DNA from: JALOLV01 sp046295175
GTDB lineage: Bacteria; Bacteroidota; Bacteroidia; Cytophagales; Spirosomataceae
Direction of reading: 5' to 3'
NCBI GenBank assembly: GCA_046295175.1
Contig: JBKBNY010000013.1
Coordinates: 62,001 to 126,000 of the forward strand
DNA: 64,000 bases
The first letter of the stretch is position 1; each line of letters starts with the position of its first letter. Shown here one piece after another: positions 18,006-26,680 of this stretch. The position numbers and the translations under genes were made by a program. A model generated the notes under the pieces. It saw only the letters and a list, made by a program, of their open reading frames with translations, had not been told where the DNA came from and made no database searches.

Positions 18006-18639
18006 GATATATGCTGCTCTATGGTTGGTTAGTTTCAGTGCATATAGCCAAACTGATGTTCAAAACTGGTATGGTTCGAGCTTAACCCTAAATTTAAAAA
18101 AGAAATGGGAAGTTTCGGGACAATATAGACTCCGAATAATTGATAATATCAGCACTTATCGAGGTTCATACTTTTATCTTCAAACAGATAAAAAGTTCAG
18201 TAAGCATTTTTCAATGTTCACAAGCTATCGTTTAGCCTTAGTGGACAACGGGAATTTTCATCGCTTTGCGGTGGGTGCGTCGGCTCAAACGAAGTTTAAA
18301 GATTTTGCACTAGAATTTAGACCAATGATTCAATATCAAAGTCAACAGTTTAAAGGGGATGATGAGCAGAAAGAAGGTGTAAGTAGTTATCTACGGCCAC
18401 GAGGGAGAATTAAGTATTCTCCCTCAAAAAAATGGGATTTATATATGTACTCCGAGCCTTTTGTTGGTTTACATAACGCTAAATTAGATTGGTGGCAAAA
18501 CTCAATAGGTTTGAAGTATGCCATAACCAAAAAAATTAAAATCAATCCCTATTATATTTGGCAACCCGATTACTCTAAGCGTAATTTCAGGACTAATCAT
18601 ATAATTGGGTTTGATTTAGAATTTGAAGTTAAACCTTAA
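17989..18639 (+). CDS. DUF2490 outer-membrane beta-barrel protein
   Basis: Protein of 216 residues with a signal peptide (ending S-F-S-A-Y-S-Q) and alternating amphipathic strands. The opening W-Y-G-S-S-L-T-L-N-L-K-K-K-W-E-V-S-G-Q-Y-R-L-R is the typical start of DUF2490 barrels. The ATG lies inside the pump gene (17-base overlap), so translation is probably coupled and the protein may assist export or envelope stability. No biochemical function is established for this family. Confidence 0.8.
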   Translation: MKLLTKIYAALWLVSFSAYSQTDVQNWYGSSLTLNLKKKWEVSGQYRLRIIDNISTYRGSYFYLQTDKKFSKHFSMFTSYRLALVDNGNFHRFAVGASAQTKFKDFALEFRPMIQYQSQQFKGDDEQKEGVSSYLRPRGRIKYSPSKKWDLYMYSEPFVGLHNAKLDWWQNSIGLKYAITKKIKINPYYIWQPDYSKRNFRTNHIIGFDLEFEVKP

Positions 18640-18643
18640 ATAT

Positions 18644-19423
18644 ATGGCAACATTTTACTTTTTATTGGCATCAATCATCATACTTTTTTTGTATTTGGGT
18701 AAACAAACCCACCAAAATAGTACTCCTATCTTACTGTATCATAAATTCTCGGTAACTGATTCTGATGAATTAACTGTGAAGATTTCTGATTTTGAAAAAC
18801 AAATACAATTTTTACTGGAAGAAGGTTTTGAGATAATTCCAATTGAGAGCTTATTTGACAACTTTTCAAGTATCGAACAAAAAAGAATTGTGATTACTTT
18901 CGATGATGGATATGTAAATAATTTAGAGTTAGCGTATCCAATCATTCAAAAATATAAAATACCTGTAACTATCTTCTTACCAACGGCATTTATTGGAAAA
19001 GAAAGTAGCTGGGAAAAGCACCCTCAAAAACTAATGAGTTTAGAGCAGCTAAAAAGCCTTGATTCTAAATTAGTATCATTTGGGCTTCACTCCCATACGC
19101 ACATAAGTTTCAGACAATTTGGAATAGAACGAATTGTAAAAGAGCTAAAACTTAATCATGATTTTTTCAAAAATAACGATTTACCTTTTGCACCCTTCTT
19201 TGCCTATCCTTATGGAGCATATCCCAAAGATAAAATTACGTTTGGATACCTGAAAAGTGCATTGGAGTTTTTAGGGCTAAAAGGAGCTTTTATAGTTGGC
19301 AATGGTATAAGTATAAACCCACAAAAAAATCCATATCTGATAAAACGTTTAAGTGTAAAGGGAGATGAAAGTTTGAGAATTTTTAAGTTTAAAATTCAAG
19401 GTTTAAAAGGACTCAATAGGTAG
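18644..19423 (+). CDS. Polysaccharide deacetylase (CE4/NodB) family protein
   Basis: Membrane-anchored carbohydrate esterase of about 259 residues. The NodB motifs are seen as I-T-F-D-D-G-Y (metal and base aspartates) and H-S-H-T-H (metal histidines), followed by A-Y-P-Y-G. An N-terminal hydrophobic anchor (M-A-T-F-Y-F-L-L-A-S-I-I-I-L-F-L-Y-L) precedes the domain. The frame is open from a TTG at 18623 inside the DUF2490 gene, but the ATG at 18644, four bases after that stop, is preferred. Probably N-deacetylates a surface or cell-wall polysaccharide. Confidence 0.85.
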   Translation: MATFYFLLASIIILFLYLGKQTHQNSTPILLYHKFSVTDSDELTVKISDFEKQIQFLLEEGFEIIPIESLFDNFSSIEQKRIVITFDDGYVNNLELAYPIIQKYKIPVTIFLPTAFIGKESSWEKHPQKLMSLEQLKSLDSKLVSFGLHSHTHISFRQFGIERIVKELKLNHDFFKNNDLPFAPFFAYPYGAYPKDKITFGYLKSALEFLGLKGAFIVGNGISINPQKNPYLIKRLSVKGDESLRIFKFKIQGLKGLNR

Positions 19424-19449
19424 AAAAAAAAATTTCAGAAGGTGGCAGA

Positions 19450-19485
19450 TTTTCAGCAGATTTTCAGATTCAAGAAATAAATTTG
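19450..19485 (+). promoter_or_regulatory. OmpR-type direct repeat and -7 box
   Basis: TTTTCAG occurs at 19450-19456 and 19461-19467 (period 11). TAAATTTG, a perfect TAnnTTTG box, follows after 10 bases (19478-19485), and the ATG lies 13 bases further on. The layout is identical to that before the response regulator at 6938, so the same regulator probably activates both. Confidence 0.6.
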
Positions 19486-19498
19486 AAAAAAAAATACC

Positions 19499-20416
19499 AT
19501 GAAACAGTACGGATTTAGCGAAAAAGAAACACGCATTTATGCCTTAGTTGTAACTGTTGGCCTGTTTATAGCTATGCTTTGGGGAATTTCTCAGTGTAGT
19601 AGTAGTAATACACACAAAGCTGAAAAGGGGCAATTGAAAATAAAAGTTGATTCTTTAACAGTTATCAAAAACAGATTAGAGAGAGATATATCTGAAATTA
19701 GTTCAAAACTAACCAGCGTAGAAGCCCAAAATGAAACCTTTGCTTCAAATATTGCTACTTTAGAAGGTGCGATGAAACAAAAGGAAATTATTATCAATAA
19801 ATACAAAAAAGATTCCCAAAATACCAACTCGCTTAAAAACCAAATCAAAGAATTATTGGCTTTGAAAACAGAACTCCTTCGTAGGGTTGAAGAGTTGAAT
19901 GAAAAATCCAATAGTCTATTGAGTGAAAACCAAAAATTAAAAGAGGAAAACTCGAGATTAAACCTCAAAAATGAACAACTGGAAGAGCAACTGAGTACTA
20001 ATGTTGCTCCTCCACCCATCAAGCCTCTACTTTCGGCTGGTAGCTTCAGAGTCGAAGTGCTAAAACGAAACGATAAATTAACTGTCAAATCACGAAGAAC
20101 CAGACAGTTAGATGTATCTTTTGATTTACCAAAAGACCTTGGGTTGGAAGGTACCCAGCTTGTTTATTTGTGTATCAAAGACCAAAACTCCAATCCAATC
20201 CAAGACCAAGACAATAAAAATATAGAAATTGATTTGGGCAAAGGCAGAGAGATAAAGGCAATAGCACAATCTACACAAACATTAAATTTTGATAATTTGC
20301 CGAAAAGAATTTCTATAAAATATGCTATTGAGAATAAGCTAAAAGCAGGTTATTATTTTATTGAAATATATACAAATTCATCATTCATAGGCGGGGTTCA
20401 GTTTAGAGTAATTTAG
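19499..20416 (+). CDS. Membrane-anchored coiled-coil protein
   Basis: Protein of 305 residues: one N-terminal transmembrane segment (about 15-33), a long coiled coil (about 40-165; repeated K, E, L, N heptads), a proline hinge (A-P-P-P-I-K-P) and a C-terminal beta-rich domain (about 180-305). The arrangement suggests an envelope protein projecting into the periplasm. It has its own promoter with the TTTTCAG direct repeat and is followed by an intrinsic terminator, so it is a single-gene unit. Function not recognised. Confidence 0.78.
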   Translation: MKQYGFSEKETRIYALVVTVGLFIAMLWGISQCSSSNTHKAEKGQLKIKVDSLTVIKNRLERDISEISSKLTSVEAQNETFASNIATLEGAMKQKEIIINKYKKDSQNTNSLKNQIKELLALKTELLRRVEELNEKSNSLLSENQKLKEENSRLNLKNEQLEEQLSTNVAPPPIKPLLSAGSFRVEVLKRNDKLTVKSRRTRQLDVSFDLPKDLGLEGTQLVYLCIKDQNSNPIQDQDNKNIEIDLGKGREIKAIAQSTQTLNFDNLPKRISIKYAIENKLKAGYYFIEIYTNSSFIGGVQFRVI

Positions 20417-20489
20417 TAGTCTGTAACTTAGTTTAAACGTGTTACAGATTAATAAAGTGTGAGTTTTCACATTTTCACTCTCAGGTTTA

Positions 20490-20518
20490 CAATGGCGGGT
20501 TTTGCCCGCTATTGTTTT
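20490..20518 (+). terminator. Intrinsic terminator after the coiled-coil gene
   Basis: CAATGGCGGG / TTTTG / CCCGCTATTG (one mismatched pair) followed by TTTT. It lies between the stop at 20416 and the antiporter start at 20536. The spacer before it also holds a CTGTAAC...GTTACAG inverted repeat (about 20422-20448), a possible operator. Confidence 0.75.
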
Positions 20519-20535
20519 AAATAATCAAATCATAT

Positions 20536-21807
20536 ATGCTAAGTTTATTAATTATTGTCTTTGTTTTAGGATATATAGGTATAGTTCTGGAACATTCTAT
20601 ATCTGTCAATAAATCATCTTCAGCTTTACTCACAGGGGCAATCTGCTGGGCAATCGCTGCTTTTATACTACCCGATAAACATATTGTTGAATCAGAATTA
20701 ATGCACCACGTAGGCGAAATAGCAGGAATTGTTTTTTTTCTGATGGGTGCAATGACTATTGTTGAGTTAATAGATAATTACAATGGCTTTGAGATAATTA
20801 CCAATAGAATTACTACTCAAAACAAACGGACTTTACTTTGGATTATCTCAATCTTTACTTTTATACTTTCTGCTATTTTAGACAACCTAACGACTACAAT
20901 CGTAATGGTTGCTCTCATGAAAAAATTAGTAGAAGATAAAAATACTCGTTTGTTATACATTGGTATGATTATAATTGCGGCTAATGCAGGTGGTGCTTGG
21001 TCGCCGATGGGAGATGTAACAACAACCATGCTTTGGATAGGTGGACAAATTACGGCAATAAACATCGTAAAAATGCTAATTTTACCAAGTATCGCTTGTT
21101 TGATTGTTCCAACATTTTTATTAAGTTTTACATTGAAAGGAAACCTACCACCTCAAAACTTTTTCTATGAAAAACATAAATCGGATAGTACCGAACAGAA
21201 AATCATCTTCTTCGTAGGCTTAGGAGGGCTAATTTTTGTACCTATCTTCAAAGCAATTACTCATCTTCCTCCGTTTATCGGAATGCTATTGGTGCTTGGT
21301 TTTATGTGGCTAATGACTGAATTACTCACCAAACGTAAAGACGAAGAATATAAGGCTAAGTTTTCTATCATGAATGCTCTGCAAAAAACAGATTTACCAA
21401 GTTTACTTTTTTTTGTTGGTATTTTGTTGGCAGTATCAAGTTTACAAACTGTTGGTATTTTAGGAAATCTTGCGATGTGGTTAAATCAAACAGTCAAAGA
21501 CCAAACATCTATTGTGGTATTAATTGGGCTTTTATCTTCTATTGTTGATAATGTTCCATTGGTGGCAGCCGCTATGGGCATGTATCCGCTTGAGGTTTTT
21601 CCGACAGACCATAAATTTTGGGAATTACTTGCCTACTGTGCAGGTACAGGAGGCAGTGCATTAATCATTGGTTCGGCGGCTGGTGTAGCAGCAATGGGAA
21701 TGGAAAAAATAGATTTCTTTTGGTATATCAAACGTATTAGCTTTTTAGCATTAGCAGGTTATTTTGCTGGAATTATGGTCTTTATTTTACAATCAAAATT
21801 TTTCTGA
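20536..21807 (+). CDS. nhaD: NhaD-type Na+/H+ antiporter
   Basis: Ion-transporter superfamily membrane protein of 423 residues with about 11-12 hydrophobic segments. The NhaD/ArsB hallmarks are D-N-L-T-T-T-I-V-M-V near residue 117 and W-S-P-M-G-D-V-T-T-T near 157, with the second-half counterpart S-S-I-V-D-N-V-P-L-V-A-A. It exchanges sodium (or lithium) for protons and would support salt or pH tolerance. It is followed after 20 bases by a small membrane protein. The symbol is assigned on family grounds. Confidence 0.85.
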   Translation: MLSLLIIVFVLGYIGIVLEHSISVNKSSSALLTGAICWAIAAFILPDKHIVESELMHHVGEIAGIVFFLMGAMTIVELIDNYNGFEIITNRITTQNKRTLLWIISIFTFILSAILDNLTTTIVMVALMKKLVEDKNTRLLYIGMIIIAANAGGAWSPMGDVTTTMLWIGGQITAINIVKMLILPSIACLIVPTFLLSFTLKGNLPPQNFFYEKHKSDSTEQKIIFFVGLGGLIFVPIFKAITHLPPFIGMLLVLGFMWLMTELLTKRKDEEYKAKFSIMNALQKTDLPSLLFFVGILLAVSSLQTVGILGNLAMWLNQTVKDQTSIVVLIGLLSSIVDNVPLVAAAMGMYPLEVFPTDHKFWELLAYCAGTGGSALIIGSAAGVAAMGMEKIDFFWYIKRISFLALAGYFAGIMVFILQSKFF

Positions 21808-21827
21808 CCATCATCAAAAATTAGACT

Positions 21828-22157
21828 ATGCTTTTTGAAAAACAAACAAAAGTTCCATATTATGTCTTTGCGATTGCTATTGGGGTGAATTTAGTAAACC
21901 TAATAGGCGAATACTTAGGTGATTTCAAAGTCAGTTACACACATTCAATTACATTTGGAATTTGCATTTTTATTAACTTGATAAATTTAGCTTACCTCCA
22001 TTTCTCTTCCATCAACAAACAAAAAAACATTATCTTTCTATTAAACATAATTGCACTAATCTTTGTAATTATCGATATACATCAACTATTAGCTGTTCAG
22101 GCTTATGTTACCCTCTTTACACAAATAATTGCCATTTTTTTAATTTTATTTCTCTGA
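21828..22157 (+). CDS. Small four-helix membrane protein
   Basis: Protein of 109 residues made almost wholly of four hydrophobic segments joined by short loops (A-I-A-I-G-V-N-L-V-N-L-I near the start and I-I-A-I-F-L-I-L-F-L at the end). It lies 20 bases downstream of the antiporter gene and is probably co-transcribed with it. No family was recognised. Confidence 0.65.
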   Translation: MLFEKQTKVPYYVFAIAIGVNLVNLIGEYLGDFKVSYTHSITFGICIFINLINLAYLHFSSINKQKNIIFLLNIIALIFVIIDIHQLLAVQAYVTLFTQIIAIFLILFL

Positions 22158-22199
22158 AACTTTCTACTTAAAACAGCGAATATTCTTATACAGCACTAT

Positions 22200-22952
22200 A
22201 TGGTTTATCAAACTCTCCAAGAAGGTGTTTTTGTAATTCATACACTAAAAGGCTATGAAGAACACGAAAGACGAATAATAGAATTATTTACCGAAAATAA
22301 TATTTCTTTTGAGTTTGTTACCGATGGAGACCCCTCATGCTTTAATGATGAAATCATCAATACCTATTTTACTTCTGATATAAAAACAAAACTAAGCGAT
22401 GGTGTACTTTCTTGTACGCTTAATCATATTTTAACCTACAAAAAAATAATAGACAGAAACTTAAAATATGCTATAATCTTTGAAAATGACCCGTTCTTTC
22501 TTGGGAACTTTGTTAAAGATTTATATAAAATTGAATCAGAAATAAGAAATCTTGAGAAAGGTTTTATCATTTCTCTCGAAAATACAACATTACGCACACC
22601 ATCTGTTTGGGTAACAAAAAAAGATAAATATATCTATCAAGCTAAATCTTGTAGGCATTGTGGTGCATACATTATTGATAGACAAGGTGCTATCAATATT
22701 ATGAACGAGATTTTTACAAATAAATGTAATAATGTGATTGATTGGTGGATTGATGATGTTATAAGGAGGGAGATTGTAAAAGTCCATTGGGTTCATCCAC
22801 CAATGGTTGAAGAAGGTTCTCATAATGGTCAGATGAATTCTTCAATTTCTACCAAACCTAAAAGCTATTATCGACAGTTTGCATGGAAAATGCAGAAATT
22901 CTACAAAAACTATATTGTCAGGTTATTTCCTAATAATTACATAATAGGATAG
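22200..22952 (+). CDS. Glycosyltransferase family 25 protein
   Basis: Protein of 250 residues. The N-terminal segment (V-F-V-I-H-T-L-K-G-Y-E-E-H-E-R-R-I) and the central L-S-C-T-L-N-H-I-L-T-Y-K-K-I with A-I-I-F-E-N-D match GT25, which transfers sugars in lipooligosaccharide and surface glycan synthesis. Later G-A-Y-I-I-D-R-Q-G-A and W-W-I-D-D also fit. The neighbour at 23035 is another glycosyltransferase, suggesting envelope glycan modification as cargo. Confidence 0.78.
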   Translation: MVYQTLQEGVFVIHTLKGYEEHERRIIELFTENNISFEFVTDGDPSCFNDEIINTYFTSDIKTKLSDGVLSCTLNHILTYKKIIDRNLKYAIIFENDPFFLGNFVKDLYKIESEIRNLEKGFIISLENTTLRTPSVWVTKKDKYIYQAKSCRHCGAYIIDRQGAINIMNEIFTNKCNNVIDWWIDDVIRREIVKVHWVHPPMVEEGSHNGQMNSSISTKPKSYYRQFAWKMQKFYKNYIVRLFPNNYIIG

Positions 22953-23034
22953 TTTAGTTACACTTGTTTAAAAAAGAATAAGAAAGTTACCACATTATCT
23001 AATAAAACAAAATATTCTCTTTGATTTGAATAAA

Positions 23035-24270
23035 ATGAAAATAGCAATATTTACACTTGGAACTCGTGGCGATGTTCAGCCTTATGCTGTTTTAGGGCAA
23101 GCTCTCAAAGAGCATGGACATCAAGTTATCTTATCAACTGCTAAAAACTTTAAGCAACTTATAGAATCTTATGGTCTTGACTTTGCACCTGTTGAAGCCG
23201 ACTTTCAAGAAGTTCTTAACTCCGAAGAGGGTAAGAAAATGATGGCAGGAAACCCTTTTGCCATTAAACGAAACTTGAATAAGTGGGTTTACCCACTTAT
23301 TACTAACTCATTAGCGGAATTCTACAAATTAGCCGTAGAAAGCGACATTGTTTTGTACCATGTTAAAACCTTAGCAGACAGTTTTGCGGACCAATTTCCA
23401 CATAAAATGATTAGAACAAATGTTTTACCAATCGTTGAACCAACTATTGAATTTGCTAATCCTGCATTGAGTGGACTGCCGATTCCTAATTTTTTAAATA
23501 AATTAACTTACACCTTTTCAAATCTTAGTATAAAACTTTTATCAAAACCAATCGGACAGTTTAGAGCTAAATTTGATTTGCCTAAAAAATTCATGTTACC
23601 GTCAGTCAAGAATATTTACGGGATAAGTTCCCGTTTTTTACCTATTCCACATGACTTTCCTATAAATTCAACATTCACAGGTTTTTGGTTCGGTACTTCA
23701 GAAACAGAGCTACCAACAGACATAAAAGACTTTATTGATGCGGGCGAACCACCCTTATTATTAACATTTGGTAGTATGCCATTCAAAAGCAAATTTGATT
23801 TACAATCCGCTATCATCAAACTAACAGAAGTTTATAATACAAGGATTATTGTTGTAAAAGGTTGGGGACTTAACCACACTGAAAGGCTTGAAGGTAGTAC
23901 TAAGATAAAAGTTATTGCTTCAGCTCCTTATGAAAAACTTTTTCCATTAACACGAGCTATCATTCATCATGGCGGTATTGGAACAACGGCAGAGTGTTTA
24001 AGAGCAGGAAAACCATTTATGATTTGTCCAATCCTTTACCCTATAGGCGACCAAAATTTTTGGGGACAACTATCTTACCAAAAGGGGCTTGCAGTAAAAC
24101 CTATACCTATTAACAAAATGACCGAGAATATATTTTTAAAAAATGTTGGTGAGCTACTTTTGAATACTGAACTTTACACCAATGCAAAACATTTAATGCC
24201 ATTTATTAATAGTGAAAAAGGAGTACAAAACACAAGAATCGAAATTGAAAATCATTTTGCAGAATGTTGA
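23035..24270 (+). CDS. GT1-type glycosyltransferase (UDP-glucuronosyl/glucosyltransferase family)
   Basis: GT-B fold transferase of 411 residues. The start M-K-I-A-I-F-T-L-G-T-R-G-D-V-Q-P is the usual N-terminus of sterol/macrolide-type GT1 enzymes. The nucleotide-sugar binding region reads H-H-G-G-I-G-T-T-A-E-C-L-R-A-G-K-P, then G-D-Q-N-F-W-G. A TTG at 23026 would extend it by three codons, but the ATG is preferred. The acceptor could be a lipid or a small molecule such as a drug. Confidence 0.88.
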   Translation: MKIAIFTLGTRGDVQPYAVLGQALKEHGHQVILSTAKNFKQLIESYGLDFAPVEADFQEVLNSEEGKKMMAGNPFAIKRNLNKWVYPLITNSLAEFYKLAVESDIVLYHVKTLADSFADQFPHKMIRTNVLPIVEPTIEFANPALSGLPIPNFLNKLTYTFSNLSIKLLSKPIGQFRAKFDLPKKFMLPSVKNIYGISSRFLPIPHDFPINSTFTGFWFGTSETELPTDIKDFIDAGEPPLLLTFGSMPFKSKFDLQSAIIKLTEVYNTRIIVVKGWGLNHTERLEGSTKIKVIASAPYEKLFPLTRAIIHHGGIGTTAECLRAGKPFMICPILYPIGDQNFWGQLSYQKGLAVKPIPINKMTENIFLKNVGELLLNTELYTNAKHLMPFINSEKGVQNTRIEIENHFAEC

Positions 24271-24691
24271 TTTTCATTCTTATCGAACCTATTACTTTAC
24301 CAATCTATAAACTTCATACATTCAAATCAGAGAATTATATTTATTCGATTTAGAATCAGACTTATGTAATGTTGTACAATTTAAAATGTAAAGGAAATAT
24401 CTACCATACGGATTAATCCAAATTTAAACTATAAAATCAAGACAGATTTAAATTAATTCTCTAAGTATTGTGAGTACACAACAAGCAAAAGCCTTTTGCT
24501 AATGCTTTCAGCAACGCTTCACTTGTGCTAAAAGCACCCTAATTTTCCACTCAAAGCGAAAAATTTGTTTAGCAAACTTTTGATGATACTCCCCTCCTAC
24601 TCAGGCTGTGTATTTGACTATAAAAAGAAAACATTAATTCTATCAAGTAAGAAAAAATATTAAAAACAATAGAAAAAATACTTATTTTAAC
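24271..24691. other. Non-coding boundary between cargo and plasmid backbone
   Basis: About 420 bases without a credible gene. It holds AGCAAAAG-C-CTTTTGCT (24484-24500, perfect inverted repeat) and GTGCT-AAA-AGCAC (24525-24537). The segment TTTTGCT (24494) followed 9 bases later by AGCAACGCTTCA (24510-24521) recurs before the Argonaute operon at 53642-53670 with one base more spacing. No promoter box of the usual type was seen. Confidence 0.5.
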
Positions 24692-24785
24692 TTGTTTTTT
24701 ATTTATATTTTTAGTAATTTTATATCATAATCAAACAGGGAAACAGCCCCCTATAATTGGCTAAACGATTCAAATAATTTATAAA
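24692..24785 (+). promoter_or_regulatory. Promoter and structured leader of ssb (repeat copy 1)
   Basis: TTG (24692) and TAATTTTA (24714) spaced 19 bases form a near-consensus promoter. The leader carries AGCC-CCCTATAATT-GGCT and ends with TCAAATAATTTATAAAA just before the ATG. From the -33 region to the hairpin it is nearly identical to the leader at 25265-25361. Confidence 0.6.
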
Positions 24786-25223
24786 ATGAACAAAGCAGTT
24801 TTAATTGGAAATGTAGGAAACACCCCCGAAATCAAGACACTTGAAAGCGGCTCAAAAGTTGTATCATTAAGTATTGCTACCAATGAAAGCTATACAAACA
24901 AAGCAGGAGAAAAAGTAGAGCAAACAGAATGGCATCGGATTGAAGCATGGAATTATCTTGCCACAGCGATAGAACAACACGTAAAAAAAGGCGACCGTAT
25001 TTATATTGAGGGTAAAATCGGCACTCAACGTTGGACAGACGACCAAGGTTATGAACGCAATTCTACCAAAATTAGAGCTTCACGCATTGAGTTTTTAGGG
25101 TATCGGAGAGAACAGATTTTAAATGAAGAACCAAAACAAAGCAAATCCACAGGTAGCAAAAAGGCAAAGAAAGAACCTGCAAAAGTAGTTTTTGAAGCTA
25201 ATGAAGAAGAGATGCCTTTTTAA
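24786..25223 (+). CDS. ssb: Single-stranded DNA-binding protein
   Basis: SSB of 145 residues with an N-terminal OB fold (M-N-K-A-V-L-I-G-N-V-G-N-T-P-E, then Q-T-E-W-H-R-I-E-A-W), a short linker rich in lysine, and the acidic C-terminal tip E-E-E-M-P-F that docks partner proteins. It binds ssDNA during plasmid replication and on arrival after conjugation. First gene of a backbone segment, behind a leader shared with the next gene. Plasmid copies of ssb are common on conjugative elements. Confidence 0.93.
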   Translation: MNKAVLIGNVGNTPEIKTLESGSKVVSLSIATNESYTNKAGEKVEQTEWHRIEAWNYLATAIEQHVKKGDRIYIEGKIGTQRWTDDQGYERNSTKIRASRIEFLGYRREQILNEEPKQSKSTGSKKAKKEPAKVVFEANEEEMPF

Positions 25224-25264
25224 TTCTTTCATCTTTTTTTCACAAACAATTTACTTAAATAAAC

Positions 25265-25361
25265 TTGTTTTTTATTTTAAAATTTAGTAATTTTATATCA
25301 TAATCAAACAGGGAAATAGCCTCCTTTAATTGGCTAATCAATTCAAATAATTTATAAAAAC
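25265..25361 (+). promoter_or_regulatory. Promoter and structured leader (repeat copy 2)
   Basis: Second copy of the ssb-type leader: TTG (25265), TAATTTTA (25288), the block ATCATAATCAAACAGGGAAA, AGCC-TCCTTTAATT-GGCT and TCAAATAATTTATAAAA before the ATG at 25362. It differs from copy 1 at only a few positions, so it is probably a recent duplication or under shared constraint. Confidence 0.6.
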
Positions 25362-25763
25362 ATGACAAATTCAAAAAAACTCGAAAACAACAAACCAACT
25401 GACAAAGTAGAAGAAGTTGCACAAGAAACAAACGAAGTAACGGTTATCACTCAACCCGAACCAAATGCCTTGCAAATTGTAGGCAGAAAAACCGCCAACG
25501 ATGTTTTTGAAAAACTGGAACAGGGAAACAGAATGCGTGAGGGATTCAACAAGTTTAAAGAACGAGTTGAAATGTGCGAAAAGTTTGCCAGCAGCTACAA
25601 TAACGAAGCCTTGACAATGACTATCAAAAATGCAGGTACAGGGGCAGAACTCGAAATTCAACATATTAGCCTAATTTTAGAATTTATCGAGGATAAACTT
25701 GTCAAAGCAGGCAAAAACCACCTCCGACAATTAGAGGAACAAATCGTAAATTTTGCACTCTAA
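25362..25763 (+). CDS. Plasmid backbone protein of unknown function
   Basis: Soluble protein of 133 residues: a charged, glutamate-rich and probably disordered N-terminus (about 1-40), then a mainly helical region (A-N-D-V-F-E-K-L-E-Q-G-N-R-M-R-E-G-F-N-K-F). It shares a duplicated promoter/leader with ssb and is followed by a strong hairpin, so the two are probably co-regulated. No family was recognised; a role in replication or establishment fits the company it keeps. Confidence 0.7.
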   Translation: MTNSKKLENNKPTDKVEEVAQETNEVTVITQPEPNALQIVGRKTANDVFEKLEQGNRMREGFNKFKERVEMCEKFASSYNNEALTMTIKNAGTGAELEIQHISLILEFIEDKLVKAGKNHLRQLEEQIVNFAL

Positions 25764-25771
25764 ACACCACA

Positions 25772-25831
25772 AACAACGCCCATTTAATTGGTGGGCGTTG
25801 TTCAACCAAGTATCAAATAATTTATAAAAAC
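25772..25831 (+). terminator. Hairpin and leader between backbone genes
   Basis: AACAACGCCCA (25772-25782) pairs perfectly with TGGGCGTTGTT (25792-25802), an 11-bp stem. It is followed by TCAAATAATTTATAAAA ahead of the DUF932 gene. The hairpin could end the upstream transcript or be the leader hairpin equivalent to those before ssb and the 25362 gene. Confidence 0.55.
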
Positions 25832-25841
25832 TATAAAAGAA

Positions 25842-26672
25842 ATGGAAAGCACAGAACAAATAAATACACTCAATTGGGAAGTTGAAGAAAGACCAATTTT
25901 TGCCAATGGTTTAAAAATCACAGGTTACAAAGGCTTATTTCGTGGTAATTCTGATAATTTATTGAGTATCCAAAAATCAAGCTACACCCCCACCCCTAAC
26001 AGCCGCTTTATCGAAGTTGCCGAAAAACTACATGATATTACAGGTTTTCCAATAAAGAACTATTACGACATTGACGGAGGAAAGAAAACCCTTGCATTTT
26101 TAGAATGTACCGAGCCAATCCAAGTTTGCGGGCATGAATTTAAAGATTATTTGATGCTTGGAAATAGTTTCGATGGTAGCACAGGATTTTTTATCGGTAA
26201 TAGTTCTATGATGGTTCGTTGCTCAAATCGTTTTTCAAAAAACTTTCGTCAATTACAAGTAATGCACACTAAAAACAACAGCCAACGCATTGACGACCTT
26301 TGCAAAACATTCGATATGTTTATGAATCAGCGAAAAAAACTATTCACACAAATGGAAACTTTTGAGCAGGTAAAAATTGATGATTCCATCAAAAAAGCAT
26401 TGGTTGAACGCCTTACTCGAATGACAGAAGAAGAGAAGTTAGGAACGGAAATCTCAACAAGAAAAAGCAATATTATTGCCCAAATCAACAATTCGATAGA
26501 AACAGAGTGCCGAGCATTAGGGAATAATTCATTTGGATTATTTCAAGGTATTACCCACTACACAACCCATGTAAAACAATCAAAAAACGGCGTGTTTGGC
26601 AACCCTTTCGGCTCGTTGAACGACATGAACCAAACGGCTTATAAGTTCTGTAATGAGCTTATTTTGAGCTAA
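25842..26672 (+). CDS. DUF932 plasmid/phage protein
   Basis: Protein of 276 residues resembling the DUF932 family (phage/plasmid-like TIGR03299 group), found widely on plasmids and phages. Visible features are the N-terminal region with Y-K-G-L-F-R-G-N-S-D-N-L-L-S-I, a central F-K-D-Y-L-M-L-G-N-S-F-D-G-S-T-G and V-R-C-S-N-R-F-S segment, and a helical C-terminus ending in N-Q-T-A-Y-K-F-C-N-E-L. The biochemical role is unknown. It carries the same TCAAATAATTTATAAAA element before its start as ssb. Confidence 0.75.
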   Translation: MESTEQINTLNWEVEERPIFANGLKITGYKGLFRGNSDNLLSIQKSSYTPTPNSRFIEVAEKLHDITGFPIKNYYDIDGGKKTLAFLECTEPIQVCGHEFKDYLMLGNSFDGSTGFFIGNSSMMVRCSNRFSKNFRQLQVMHTKNNSQRIDDLCKTFDMFMNQRKKLFTQMETFEQVKIDDSIKKALVERLTRMTEEEKLGTEISTRKSNIIAQINNSIETECRALGNNSFGLFQGITHYTTHVKQSKNGVFGNPFGSLNDMNQTAYKFCNELILS

Positions 26673-26680
26673 AAAAATCG

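Noticed and set aside
20461..20480. TTTTCAC tandem before nhaD as another copy of the TTTTCAG regulon site
   Set aside because: The half-site differs and the period is 8, not 11, and no -7 box lies 10 bases downstream.
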